Under the pieces are notes generated by a model, which saw only the letters and a list, made by a program, of their open reading frames with translations, was not told where the DNA came from and ran no database searches. A stretch of 64,000 bases of DNA. Origin: Planctomycetota bacterium (GTDB lineage Bacteria > Planctomycetota > UBA8742 > UBA2392). The stretch covers positions 1 through 64,000 of the forward strand of contig JADZFR010000036.1 in the NCBI GenBank assembly GCA_020849795.1, read 5' to 3'. This document shows positions 52,724 to 61,231 of the stretch, one piece after another (the first letter of the stretch is position 1; the number at the start of each line of letters is the position of its first letter). A program made the translations under genes and the position numbers.

Positions 52724-53047
52724 TCAACTACCGCCAACGGGCAAGCCGGCTTCAAACCATTCTGCTATGCCGCCGCGATAGTCCCACAGGTTGGTGTATC
52801 CAAGTGCATCTGCCGCACGGGCCGCCTTGGTCGAGGCGTTTCACGAGTATCCGGATCAGTAGAAGACCAGCATGGCGCCCTTGTCGCCGGGCAGGTTTTC
52901 GGGCCGCACTTCGCTGACGGGCAGCAGTTTCGCGCCCTTGATGTGGCGCGCACCGTAGCTGCCGGGCCCGCGGTTGTCGTACAGGGCAAAGACCCGGCCG
53001 CTGTCGAGGGCATCTTTCAGGTCCTGCATTTCGATGTTTTTGACCAT
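52724..53047 (-). CDS. Selenoprotein: single-domain rhodanese with two selenocysteines (U-x4-U)
   Basis: Read through two in-frame TGAs (52856-52858 and 52841-52843), this is a 107-residue rhodanese-like protein. It starts MVKNIEMQDL after a GGAGG site and ends with the canonical GYTNLWDYRGGIAEWFEAGLP. The TGAs code for residues 64 and 69 in LVFY-U-SGYS-U-NAST, exactly the C-x4-C active-site loop of rhodanese sulfurtransferases. Hairpins suited to SECIS function follow each. A caller that stops at the first TGA would give a catalytically dead fragment. It would transfer sulfane sulfur or selenium, or reduce peroxides, on a selenol; the substrate is unknown. It is divergent from a ferredoxin gene. 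Confidence 0.86.
52804..52818 (-). promoter_or_regulatory. Candidate SECIS for the second TGA of the rhodanese gene
   Basis: GUGC (52818-52815) pairs with GCAC (52807-52804) around a 7-nt loop GGCAGAU. Counted from UGA 52841-52843, the loop occupies nt 27-33, inside the 16-37 window, and both first loop bases are G. The stem is only 4 bp. Confidence 0.5.
52823..52838 (-). promoter_or_regulatory. Candidate SECIS for the first TGA of the rhodanese gene
   Basis: CGCCU (52838-52834) pairs with AGGCG (52827-52823) around a 6-nt loop CGACCA. Counted from UGA 52856-52858, the loop occupies nt 23-28, and the second loop base is G, matching the bacterial SECIS pattern. Confidence 0.6.
52841..52843 (-). 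other. In-frame UGA read as selenocysteine (rhodanese residue 69)
   Basis: TGA between TCG (Ser) and AAC (Asn); it is the second cysteine of the C-x4-C rhodanese loop. Confidence 0.8.
52856..52858 (-). other. In-frame UGA read as selenocysteine (rhodanese residue 64, catalytic position)
   Basis: TGA directly after TTC-TAC (Phe-Tyr), where rhodaneses have the catalytic cysteine of (V)FYC. Confidence 0.83.
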
Positions 53048-53183
53048 GATCGCCTCCATGCCCATAACGTCATGCGCTGGCGCTTTATTCAATGGTGTGG
53101 GTTTGTATGCTCCGCCCCGCATCAGGCGGTAGCATTCAGAGCATAACCCGATAATATACCGCCGACGACAGCCAGGAGCCGCA

Positions 53184-53414
53184 ATGCCCGACCCGAACGA
53201 AAAGTGGGAAGACAACGTGCCCGGCGCGTGGTACGTGGACAAAAGCTGCATTTTCTGCGGCTTGTGCCCGCAGCTTGCGCCCAACAACTTCCGCGAGTCG
53301 GAAGACGGCACCCACGACCTGGTCTACAAGCAGCCGGACAGCGGCGAAGAAAAGGCCCAGTGCGAAGACGCCGCCGCCCAGTGCCCGGTGCAGGCCATCG
53401 GCGCCGACGGATAG
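53184..53414 (+). CDS. Small single-cluster ferredoxin ([4Fe-4S], Fer4_13-like)
   Basis: This 76-residue ferredoxin has the cluster ligands CIFCGLC (Cys22, 25, 28) and a distant CP (Cys67) in AAQCPVQAIG, a single [4Fe-4S]-type arrangement. Cys60 is spare. It resembles the small ferredoxins of Thermotoga and Gram-positive bacteria. It is divergent from the Sec-rhodanese gene across a 136-bp region holding an AT-rich patch (GATAATATACC near 53150). This shared regulatory region and the redox themes suggest joint use. TrmB follows 77 bp later. Confidence 0.9.
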   Translation: MPDPNEKWEDNVPGAWYVDKSCIFCGLCPQLAPNNFRESEDGTHDLVYKQPDSGEEKAQCEDAAAQCPVQAIGADG

Positions 53415-53491
53415 CGAATTTTCAAGCCTCAGCGAGCGCCCTTGCCTGGTTTCATCCGACCGGCGAAGGGCGCTTGCTTTTCGGACTCACG

Positions 53492-54118
53492 ATGACCGTC
53501 GATATCTCACCCGTAACCCTGGAGCCGATCCCGCTTACGCAGGACCGCCAGTACGACTTCGCAGCCATCTTCGGCAACAACCACCCCGTTGAACTTGAAC
53601 TCGGAATCGGCAAGGGGCGCTTCCTGATCCAGCAGGCCCAGGCCCGCCCCGACGTCAACTTTGTCGGCGTCGAATGGGCCAGCCGGTATTACCGCATGGT
53701 CGCGGAACGCGCAGCCAAACGCGGCCTGGCCAACATCCGCATCCTGCGCGACGACGCCGCCCACGTGGTGAAGCACACGCTCAGCGAGGCCTGCATCGAC
53801 GCCCTGCACATCTACTTTCCTGACCCGTGGCCCAAGGCCAAACAGGTCAAGCGCAGGCTGATCCAGCCGCCATTTGCGCGTGTGGCGGCGCGCGCGCTCA
53901 AGGACGGCGCATCGCTTCTGCTGGCCACAGACCACGAGGATTACGCCCGGCAGATGGAAGCGGTGTTCCGCGCCGACCCCGACTTTGAGCAGGTGTCGCG
54001 CGCCATCGGCGACGACGCCCCGGAAGGCATCACCAACTGGGAAGTGAAGTTCCGGCAGCAGGGGCGCACCATGCACAAGTTTCAGTTCGTGCGCATTGCG
54101 CGTGCCACCGTCCGATAA
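53492..54118 (+). CDS. trmB: tRNA (guanine-N7-)-methyltransferase
   Basis: This 208-residue SAM enzyme makes m7G46 in tRNA. It has the family motif VELELGIGKGRFLIQQA for SAM, a VGVEWASRYYRMV acidic strand and the hallmark YFPDPWPKAKQVKRRL. These three leave little doubt. I start at ATG 53492 (MTVDISPV). The gene follows the ferredoxin gene on the same strand. The length is usual for bacterial TrmB. Confidence 0.96.
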   Translation: MTVDISPVTLEPIPLTQDRQYDFAAIFGNNHPVELELGIGKGRFLIQQAQARPDVNFVGVEWASRYYRMVAERAAKRGLANIRILRDDAAHVVKHTLSEACIDALHIYFPDPWPKAKQVKRRLIQPPFARVAARALKDGASLLLATDHEDYARQMEAVFRADPDFEQVSRAIGDDAPEGITNWEVKFRQQGRTMHKFQFVRIARATVR

Positions 54119-54235
54119 TCTCGTGCTTTCCGCGCCTACCCCGTAGTTGACCCTGCGGGCCTTCCCTGCAACAATCAGCGGTTCGAGTTGCCCCTGCTGC
54201 ACATGCAGCCGAATCACCCCTCAGGGAGTGTATCG

Positions 54236-55327
54236 ATGCGTTGGACTATTTTGGCCGTCCCGGCCTTTTGCCTGCTGATTGCCGGCTGCCAGGACAACGA
54301 AGCACGCCAGCAGAACGCCAAGCTGCAAGCTGAGCTTGAGTTGATGAAGTCTCAGCAGGGCAAGGGCGGCGACGACTTCTTCAAAATCTGGGCGGCTTCG
54401 CAGCAGAAAAGTGAAGGCGGCGACGCAGACCGCAAGCTGACCACGATCGCTGAAGACGTGCGCGCCGGCCTGGCCGACATCCAGAAGAAGATTGAGGATG
54501 GCAAGAAAGACAGCGACAAGAAAATCGACGACCTGGATGCGCGGCTGAAAAAGGTGACCGACCTCGAGACCTCGCTGGCAAGCCTCAAGGGCATGATTGA
54601 GTCGCTCGAGAGCAAGGTAAAGAACATCGACGCCAACGAGGTCCTGAAGCTGCACAAGGACCTGATCACGAAAGAAGCCGAACTCACGATCGAAAAGAAG
54701 TCGCGTGAAATGGCGCAGGCCGAAGTCGACAGCCTGAAAGCTGACCTTGCGCTGACCCGCCAGCAGGTGGACACGCTTAAGGCCGAAATGGCCGGCCTTA
54801 CCGGCGAAGACATCTCCAAGCACCCGATGTACACCAAGCTGCGCCGCGACCTGGTCGAGGCACAGGCCGAACGCGACCGCGCCCGCACCGACTTCGACAA
54901 CCTCAAGAAAGAACACGACGAGTTGCTGGCGCGCGTAGGCAAAGGCCCCACGCCCGAACAGCCGGAAACCCCGAAATCAACCGAAGTCTTCGACTTCACC
55001 GGCGGCGTGGTCAGTGTCAGCCGCGGCACCAAAGCCGACGCCCAGTCGATCCTGATTGTCAGTGTGAAGACCGGCCGCGTGCCACCCATCGGCGCTGAGC
55101 TGATCATCCGCGACGCCCGCGGCACTGAGGTCTGCCTGGCCAAAGTCACGCGCCACTGGCACGTCGGCGACGACAACGACCTGCCGGTCGATGAGTTGGG
55201 CTGCACCACGTTGAATGAACGCGCCACGCGCCCCGTGGCCAACGGTGACCAGGTGGTGTGGATCGAAAAGAAGACTGAAGGCGGCGGCGGCGAAAGCCGC
55301 AAGGAAGGCTCAGCCTCAGGCGAGTAA
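54236..55327 (+). CDS. Coiled-coil lipoprotein
   Basis: This 363-residue protein has a lipobox at LLIAGC (Cys18) and a long heptad-rich coiled coil (about 20-240) that includes repeats of K/E/D-L patterns. A C-terminal globular part (about 255-350) begins TGGVVSVSRGTKADAQ and resembles a small beta-barrel domain. An AGGGAG site precedes ATG 54236. It may span the periplasm as an envelope spacer. It is followed by a terminator hairpin, so it may be transcribed separately from the S41 gene. Confidence 0.8.
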   Translation: MRWTILAVPAFCLLIAGCQDNEARQQNAKLQAELELMKSQQGKGGDDFFKIWAASQQKSEGGDADRKLTTIAEDVRAGLADIQKKIEDGKKDSDKKIDDLDARLKKVTDLETSLASLKGMIESLESKVKNIDANEVLKLHKDLITKEAELTIEKKSREMAQAEVDSLKADLALTRQQVDTLKAEMAGLTGEDISKHPMYTKLRRDLVEAQAERDRARTDFDNLKKEHDELLARVGKGPTPEQPETPKSTEVFDFTGGVVSVSRGTKADAQSILIVSVKTGRVPPIGAELIIRDARGTEVCLAKVTRHWHVGDDNDLPVDELGCTTLNERATRPVANGDQVVWIEKKTEGGGGESRKEGSASGE

Positions 55328-55341
55328 CCCGCGATGAAATC

Positions 55342-55373
55342 GCAAAGGCCGCCCATCTGCGGGCGGCCTTTGC
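55342..55373 (+). terminator. Intrinsic terminator after the coiled-coil lipoprotein gene
   Basis: A perfect 13-bp stem (GCAAAGGCCGCCC / GGGCGGCCTTTGC) with a 6-nt loop is followed by ATTTTC. It lies 14 bp past the stop. Confidence 0.88.
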
Positions 55374-55450
55374 ATTTTCACCGGAATTCAGGGTACAGTC
55401 TGCATTGGTCCTGCACGTATACTGAAGAAGCAGGACAGCAAGGAGTCGAC

Positions 55451-57580
55451 GTGAGAGTCATCGCCCTGACCATGCTGTGCCTGCTGGCGGCTTTGCCGCT
55501 GGCGGCGCAGGAAGAAACCCTGAAGCAGCGGGCCGACAAGCTGGTCGAGCGCATCGAGCAGCGCCCCGACAAGGTTTGGGACTATGCGTTCGCGCTGCGC
55601 AACATGGCCCAGGGCGACAACCGCGACACGATGGTTGCCTATTTCGAGGCCACACTGGAACACAAGAACGACCACGTGCGCATGGCTGCGGCACAACTGA
55701 CGCTGGCCCTGGGCCGCGCCGAACTGGCGTACGAAGTGCTGGGTGCGTTGCTGGAGAGTGAACACAGCGCCGTGGTAGAGGGCGTCGCCACCATGATCAC
55801 GCGCGAGATGCCCGACGACGACGAGCTGGTCGAGCGCGTCAGGGACCGCTGGGAGTCCAGCGACAAGCTGGCCACGGGCGCCCGCGTCGCGCTGTCGGAA
55901 GCCCTGCTGACCCTTGAGGGCGACGACCTGGCGCTTGAGCAGTTGCGCGAGTTTCTAAGCAGCAGCGACCACGAGCTGATGGGCCGCGCTGCACTGGTGC
56001 TGTCCGAGCGCGGCCATGCACGCGAAGTCGCGCAGCGCCTGGCCAGCCTGGCGCGCGAACCCGGCGACATCGGCCGGCTGGCGCGCATCAGCGGCGAAGT
56101 GAACAAGATCGATATCGCCATCGAGGACCACAAGTCCGGCAAGGTCAAGCGCAAGGACAAGCTGATTGAGGTCGAGATTCGCGCGATTCGCAGGCACTAC
56201 GCCGACGACTTCTTTATCTACAACGAAAAGCAGCAGGAGCTTAGCGGCGAGAACCTCGTCGATAACGCCTGCCGCGGCATGGCACTGGCCACCGACCGCT
56301 ACGGCTCGTACATGACGCGCGCCGAAATCGACGAAATGAACCAGGACCAGGAAGGCCGCTACGTCGGCATTGGCGCGCACGTCAGCCAGGGCGAAGACGG
56401 CTTGATCAACATCGACCAGCCGATCTACGAAGGCCCCGCTTACGCCGTGGGCGTGCGTACCGGCGACAAGCTGGTGGGCATTCTTGGGCCTGATGGCAAG
56501 CGCATTGACCTGACCAAGGTCAAGCTGGACGAGGGCGTGCGCTATGTGCGGGGCCCGGAAGGCAGCACGGCGGTCATCTTCGTGAAGCGCCGCGGTGTCG
56601 AGAACGAACTGAAGTTCGAGATCCCGCGCAGAATGGTGAAGGTGGACACGGCACTCGAGGAGATGCTGCCGGGCGACGTGGGGTATGTGCGCCTGACGCG
56701 CTTTGGCGCCAACAGCGACGTGGACATGAAAGAGTCGCTGGATGCGCTGCGGCGGCGCGGCATGAAGTACCTGATTCTCGACCTGCGCGGCAACGGCGGC
56801 GGTCAACTCAGCACCGTGGTCGCCATCGCGGACATGCTGCTGCCCAAGGGCAAGGTCATCTCCAGCACCGGCGGCCGCTGGGGCGACTGGAAGGGCAAGC
56901 AACGCCCCTTCACCAGCGAAGGCGGCGACTTCACTGAAATCCCGCTCGTGTGCCTGATCGACGGCGAAAGCGCCAGCGGCAGCGAAATGCTGTCCGGCGC
57001 GCTGAAAGACAACAACCGCGCCATCCTGATCGGCCGGCCCAGTTTTGGAAAGGGCATCGGCCAGAGCTTCTTCAGCGTGGATGAAAGCGGCAACACGCGC
57101 ATTCTCAAGTGCACGGTCTTCAGCTACTACCTGCCCAGCGGCGTCAGCATCGACCGCTATGAGGGCGAAGGCGGCGTCACACCGCACATCCTGACCAAGC
57201 CCGACCTGCTTGAGCCGTGGCAGGTATACGCCATCGACAAACTGCGCAAGGGCAAGCGCATGGTTGAATACCTGGATGAACACTACCGCGGCGAAAAGAA
57301 GGCCTCGATGATGCGGCTTGCATCGTTCGATGCGCTGGACGTGACCGCCTGGCCTGAGTTCGACAAGTTCTACGCCAGCCTGAACACGCGCCTGGCCAAA
57401 GACGACGTGCGGCGCGAGCTGCGCTTTGCCCTGCGCACGCGCGTGCAGGACGACCGCGGCGCCGAGTTCACGCAGAACTACCAGGAAGACCCAACCCTTC
57501 TGCGCGGCGTCGACGAACTGCTGAAAAAGGCAGGCAAGGACGCGCGCCAGATCGCTGAATACAAAGCCGTCATGAAGTAG
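55451..57580 (+). CDS. S41-family (tail-specific) exported serine protease with PDZ domain
   Basis: This 709-residue protein starts at GTG 55451 after AAGGAG, giving a signal peptide (MRVIALTMLCLLAALPLAAQ). A HEAT-like helical N-terminal region (about 25-230) precedes a PDZ domain (about 305-395: GLINIDQPIYEGPAYAVGVRTGDKL) and the S41 protease domain. The catalytic pair is Ser509 in SASGSE and Lys534 in SFGKG, 25 residues apart as in CtpA/D1-processing proteases. It probably degrades or processes proteins in the periplasm from their C-termini. The helical extension is not part of the core family. The next gene starts after 86 bp. Confidence 0.9.
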   Translation: MRVIALTMLCLLAALPLAAQEETLKQRADKLVERIEQRPDKVWDYAFALRNMAQGDNRDTMVAYFEATLEHKNDHVRMAAAQLTLALGRAELAYEVLGALLESEHSAVVEGVATMITREMPDDDELVERVRDRWESSDKLATGARVALSEALLTLEGDDLALEQLREFLSSSDHELMGRAALVLSERGHAREVAQRLASLAREPGDIGRLARISGEVNKIDIAIEDHKSGKVKRKDKLIEVEIRAIRRHYADDFFIYNEKQQELSGENLVDNACRGMALATDRYGSYMTRAEIDEMNQDQEGRYVGIGAHVSQGEDGLINIDQPIYEGPAYAVGVRTGDKLVGILGPDGKRIDLTKVKLDEGVRYVRGPEGSTAVIFVKRRGVENELKFEIPRRMVKVDTALEEMLPGDVGYVRLTRFGANSDVDMKESLDALRRRGMKYLILDLRGNGGGQLSTVVAIADMLLPKGKVISSTGGRWGDWKGKQRPFTSEGGDFTEIPLVCLIDGESASGSEMLSGALKDNNRAILIGRPSFGKGIGQSFFSVDESGNTRILKCTVFSYYLPSGVSIDRYEGEGGVTPHILTKPDLLEPWQVYAIDKLRKGKRMVEYLDEHYRGEKKASMMRLASFDALDVTAWPEFDKFYASLNTRLAKDDVRRELRFALRTRVQDDRGAEFTQNYQEDPTLLRGVDELLKKAGKDARQIAEYKAVMK

Positions 57581-57666
57581 TCTCTCGCTGCGCACGTGCC
57601 GGGGGCGCCTTGTCCCCGGCACGCACCTTTCCCCCCGCGCGCCGCCCCGCTACAACCAACCGCTTC

Positions 57667-58686
57667 ATGAAGCGCTTTCTGCAAATTCTGCGCCGCTTCC
57701 TGCCGCTGCTGCTCAGCCTTGCGGTGCTGGTCTACCTGTTCGGGTTTCGCACCGACCCGCGCGAAACGCTTGAAACTGCACAGCGCGTCGAGCCATCCAT
57801 GCTCGCGCTTGCGGGCTTGCTGGGCATTATCTCGTTCGCGTTTCAGGCCGCGCGCCTGAAGCTGCTGGTGCAGGTGATCGGCCACAAGGTGCCGCTGTGG
57901 CGCATGTTTCTCTACACGCTGCTCGGGCACTTTTACAACTCGGCGATTCCAGGCGGCAGCGTGGGCGGCGACGCGATCAAGGCCCTGTACCTGAGCCAGG
58001 CCACGGGCAGCAAACCGCAGGCGTTTGCCGCCGTCCTGGTCGATCGCCTGTGCGGTTTGTTCATGCTGGCGGCGCTGGCCCTGGCAGTGCTGCTGCCCAG
58101 CATTGACGAACCCAGCATGCGGCAGGCGGCGTTTGTCGTGATCTCCTTTACCAGCTGCGCGACACTGGCGATTGCGCTGATGACCTCGCGGCGCGTGCGC
58201 AAACTGATTCCCGTGGGCACTTCACGCAAGCTGCCCTTCAGCCGCGCGATCCGCGCCTTTGACGACGCCATGCAGACCTATCGCGGCCACAAGAAGGGCC
58301 TGCTGGCGGCGCTGCTGCTTTCGATACTCCCGCAAGCCGGCTGGATTGCCATGCACGTTGCCATCGGCCGCGGCATCGGCATTGAGCTGGCGTGGCACGA
58401 GTATGCGGTGCTGATCCCGGTCGCCGGCATGGTGGCCGCGCTGCCCATCAGTTTCGGGGGATGGGGTGTCGGCGAGGCGGCCACGGTGCACTTCTGTGAG
58501 CTGCGTGGCGTGGCGAAGTCGCAGGCGCTGGTGTTGTCGCTGATGGGGCGAATGCTGCAGCTGGGGTGGGCGCTGCTGTCGCTGCCGCTCAGCTGGGCGA
58601 TCCCGCGTCCCAGGGGCATGCGCGAAGCGATCGCCGACGAACCCGATCCCGCCGAGTCACAGCGCCCGCCGGCCAAGGTAGACTGA
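57667..58686 (+). CDS. Lysylphosphatidylglycerol-synthase TM-region-like integral membrane protein
   Basis: This 339-residue membrane protein has about eight transmembrane helices. It has the family motifs FYNSAIPGGSVGGDAIKALYLS and GFAALPISFGGWGVGEA-like (here VAALPISFGGWGVGEA), as in LPG_synthase_TM/UPF0104 proteins. It contains only the flippase-like membrane domain, without the aminoacyl-transferase domain, so lipid translocation or glycolipid handling is inferred. The start at 57667 (MKRFLQILRRF) precedes the first helix. It is 4 bp upstream of the VWA gene. Confidence 0.88.
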   Translation: MKRFLQILRRFLPLLLSLAVLVYLFGFRTDPRETLETAQRVEPSMLALAGLLGIISFAFQAARLKLLVQVIGHKVPLWRMFLYTLLGHFYNSAIPGGSVGGDAIKALYLSQATGSKPQAFAAVLVDRLCGLFMLAALALAVLLPSIDEPSMRQAAFVVISFTSCATLAIALMTSRRVRKLIPVGTSRKLPFSRAIRAFDDAMQTYRGHKKGLLAALLLSILPQAGWIAMHVAIGRGIGIELAWHEYAVLIPVAGMVAALPISFGGWGVGEAATVHFCELRGVAKSQALVLSLMGRMLQLGWALLSLPLSWAIPRPRGMREAIADEPDPAESQRPPAKVD

Positions 58687-58690
58687 CGCC

Positions 58691-59812
58691 ATGCGCGTGG
58701 AGTACCTCGAGTTCGATGAAGCAGAAGCCTGGCGCCGCGCCGGCATGAAGCAGTTGTTGAAGCTGTGGAACGAGCTGCTGCTCATGACCAGCGGCGACGT
58801 CGAGCGTGCGCTGGAGTGGATGGAGCAGTTGTGGGACCAGCACAACATTACCGGCGGGCGCATGAGCTTCGACGAGTTCAGGCAGATGCTGGAGCAGCAG
58901 GGCCTGATCCGGCGCAGCGGCACCGGCGATGAACCCGAAGGAGAAGGCCCGGGCGCGTACGAGCTGACCGGCAAGGGCGAGCGCGGCATACGCAAAGACT
59001 CGCTGGACCAGATTTTCAAGAACCTGAAGAGCCTGGGCGACGGCGACCACCGCACGCCCAACGCAGGCGCCAGCATGGAGCGCCTGCCCGAGACGCGGCC
59101 CTTCAACTTCGGCGACTTGAGCAGCGACATTGATTACAACCTTTCAATCCGAAATGCGCTCAAGCGCGGCATTGACGACCTGTCGCTGGTCGAGGACGAC
59201 CTTGAAGTCTACGAGACCGAACAGCACGCAAGCTGCGCCACCGTGCTGATGATCGACATCAGCCACAGCATGGTGCTGTACGGCGAAGACCGCATCACGC
59301 CCGCCAAGAAAGTCGCCATCGCGCTGACCGAACTGATCAAAACGAAGTACCCCAAAGACAGCATCGACGTCATCACCTTCGGCAACGAAGCCGAACAGGT
59401 GCCGATCCACCGCCTGCCGTACCTGAATGTCGGCCCTTTCCACACCAACACCAAGGCGGGTTTGCAGCTTGCGCAGCGCATACTTTCGCGTCGCAAGCAC
59501 ACGAACAAGCAGATCTTCATGGTCACCGACGGCAAGCCGACGGTGATTCTTGAGCAGGGCCAGATCTATCGCAACGTAAGCTGGATCCTCGATCCGCTGA
59601 TCGTCAACCGCACGCTGGAAGAAGCCGAGCTGTGCCGGCGCAAAGACATCACGATCAGCACGTTCATGATCGCCGACGACCCGCATTTAGTGGAGTTCGT
59701 GGACAAGCTGACGAAGGTAAACCGCGGCCGCGCCTACTACTCGGCGCTGGACAGGCTCGGCGGCAGCATCTTCGTGGACTACATGAAAAACCGCCGCCGC
59801 CGCGTCAGATAG
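58691..59812 (+). CDS. von Willebrand factor A (VWA) domain protein
   Basis: This 373-residue soluble protein has a helical N-terminal half (about 1-175) and a VWA domain (about 180-370). The MIDAS motif DxSxS is present at Asp189, Ser191 and Ser193 (MIDISHSM), so metal-dependent protein contact is expected. It lacks signals for export. VWA proteins of this kind often partner AAA+ ATPases; a PrkA-type AAA+ gene lies about 2.7 kb away on the opposite strand. The last 8 bp overlap the converging PII-like gene. Confidence 0.88.
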   Translation: MRVEYLEFDEAEAWRRAGMKQLLKLWNELLLMTSGDVERALEWMEQLWDQHNITGGRMSFDEFRQMLEQQGLIRRSGTGDEPEGEGPGAYELTGKGERGIRKDSLDQIFKNLKSLGDGDHRTPNAGASMERLPETRPFNFGDLSSDIDYNLSIRNALKRGIDDLSLVEDDLEVYETEQHASCATVLMIDISHSMVLYGEDRITPAKKVAIALTELIKTKYPKDSIDVITFGNEAEQVPIHRLPYLNVGPFHTNTKAGLQLAQRILSRRKHTNKQIFMVTDGKPTVILEQGQIYRNVSWILDPLIVNRTLEEAELCRRKDITISTFMIADDPHLVEFVDKLTKVNRGRAYYSALDRLGGSIFVDYMKNRRRRVR

Positions 59813-60140
59813 CGTCGGTGCCGTGTTCGCCGGTCCGGATCCGGATTACGTCATCCAGCTTCAGCACCAGCACCTTGCCGATGCCCGCGCTTTCGGCACC
59901 GGCGGCCTTCAACACGGCGTCAATCGTCGGGGCGACGAAGTTGTCGTTCACCGCGATTTCCAGCTTCAACCGCTTGAACATCTCGATTTCGAGCTGCGCC
60001 TGGCCGGCTTCGGCCTTGTCGCGGTGGTGGCCGATGCCGGACACCTCACTGATCGTGAAACGAAACACCTCGGCGGCGGCCAGCGCGTCTTTGACCGCTT
60101 CAAGCCTCTCCGGCGCGATGATGACCTGTACCAGCTTCAT
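59805..60140 (-). CDS. PII-like signalling protein lacking the uridylylation tyrosine
   Basis: This 111-residue protein has the GlnB/PII fold: N-terminal MKLVQVIIAPERLEAVKDAL, and the C-terminal signature GKVLVLKLDDVIRIRTGEHG. The T-loop region reads GHHRDKAEAGQAQLEIEMFK. The family tyrosine (Y51) is absent and the loop is one residue shorter by alignment, so uridylylation cannot occur as in GlnB. It may sense nucleotides and 2-oxoglutarate without covalent control. It overlaps the upstream TPR gene by 4 bp, so the two are co-expressed. Confidence 0.88.
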   Translation of the reverse strand: MKLVQVIIAPERLEAVKDALAAAEVFRFTISEVSGIGHHRDKAEAGQAQLEIEMFKRLKLEIAVNDNFVAPTIDAVLKAAGAESAGIGKVLVLKLDDVIRIRTGEHGTDAI

Positions 60141-61192
60141 GTTTCGAACTCGATCTTTTCAATGCGGACAATCGGCAGCGGCTTGCCGTCGGCGCGCAGT
60201 GCCCGCAGGCCCACGCCCACCGCGGCCTCGGCCAGCACCGGCCTGATCAGCGTGCTCTGGCCCTGGCGCACCTTCTCGGACTCTGCGAACTCTGTGAACA
60301 AATAAAACAACGGCATCAAGCCGCTCAGCACGTTGCCGTCGCGCAGCGTGACAAACACGCCGGTGGCGGCGCCCGGCTGGTCGAACTCGATGCTGGCGAT
60401 GCTTGCAAACGGCACGAACCGCATGCCGCCCCCGGTGACCAGTTCCAGCGTTGCACCGGTCAGCGTGTCGCAATCTTCGAGCGTCTCTACAGCAAGTGTC
60501 TCGGGGCCGTGCTCGTCGGGCAGGTTGCGCAGCGTCAGCGTGGCGGGTTGCGGCTGGTACAGCTCGTTCTCATACATCAGGACGAGCGCCTGGCCGAAGT
60601 TGCGGGCCAGCAGGGCAAGTTCGCCGCGGGCGCCCTCGGGCAGATGTTCAAGCCAGCGCGATATCGCATCCGGAGTGTCCTGGGGCAAGCCGGGCTCGAC
60701 GATCAGCTTGATCAGCTCGGGCCGGGCGATGCGCAGGAAGGTCAGGTGCGCCAGGCGCTGCAGTTGCTCGGGCCCAAGCTCGTCGTCGCGCGCCGCGTCA
60801 AACAGGCGCAAGTACTCGTCCTGGTCGAAAGTGAAGTACTGGCGACGCATCGCGGACACAAACTCGGCGGCGATGCCCTCTTCATCCGGGATCAGCTCAA
60901 ACGCGCTGCGCACATGCGCGTAACCCGCCTCGTGGTTGCCTGCCAGAAAGCACGCGCGCGAATACAGCAGGTGCGCGACGCCGTTGTCCTCATCGTCGGC
61001 CAGCACCTGCTTCAACAACCGGGCCGCGGCTTCGCGGTCGCCCTTTTCAAAGTAAAGGCTGGCCAGGTTCAGCTTGGCCGTCGCATGCGCCGCATCATGG
61101 CCGAGAATCTGCTCGTAAATGGTGACAGCGCCGTCCACATCGCCGTCGCGATGCTTCATCAGGGCCACTTGCAGCAGCTCGTCAATGTCCAT
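60137..61192 (-). CDS. TPR-repeat protein, C-terminal part ImpE/TagJ-like
   Basis: This 351-residue protein has N-terminal tetratricopeptide repeats (about 1-120: GDVDGAVTIYEQIL, ATAKLNLASLYFEKGDREAAARLL). A middle helical region and a C-terminal part include GGMRFVPFASIASIEF and GLMPLFYLFTEF. These last stretches resemble the ImpE/TagJ family of type VI secretion accessory proteins, but no other T6SS gene is here, so I treat this as a fold-level hint. Its stop overlaps the start of the PII-like gene (ATGA), suggesting a functional pair. Confidence 0.7.
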   Translation of the reverse strand: MDIDELLQVALMKHRDGDVDGAVTIYEQILGHDAAHATAKLNLASLYFEKGDREAAARLLKQVLADDEDNGVAHLLYSRACFLAGNHEAGYAHVRSAFELIPDEEGIAAEFVSAMRRQYFTFDQDEYLRLFDAARDDELGPEQLQRLAHLTFLRIARPELIKLIVEPGLPQDTPDAISRWLEHLPEGARGELALLARNFGQALVLMYENELYQPQPATLTLRNLPDEHGPETLAVETLEDCDTLTGATLELVTGGGMRFVPFASIASIEFDQPGAATGVFVTLRDGNVLSGLMPLFYLFTEFAESEKVRQGQSTLIRPVLAEAAVGVGLRALRADGKPLPIVRIEKIEFET

Positions 61193-61231
61193 GGCGCAAA
61201 CATAGCAATCTTGGGCGCAGCGCCAGAGCCC

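Noticed and set aside
52724..52726. The last TGA of the rhodanese gene as a third selenocysteine, reading through to TAA at 52697-52699
   Set aside because: Rhodanese homology ends right here (GLPVGGS), as in other single-domain rhodaneses. The next few codons (DSCPSPAL) have no family support, and only a weak 3-bp stem follows. I treat it as the real stop, while noting that the extension contains a Cys three residues later.
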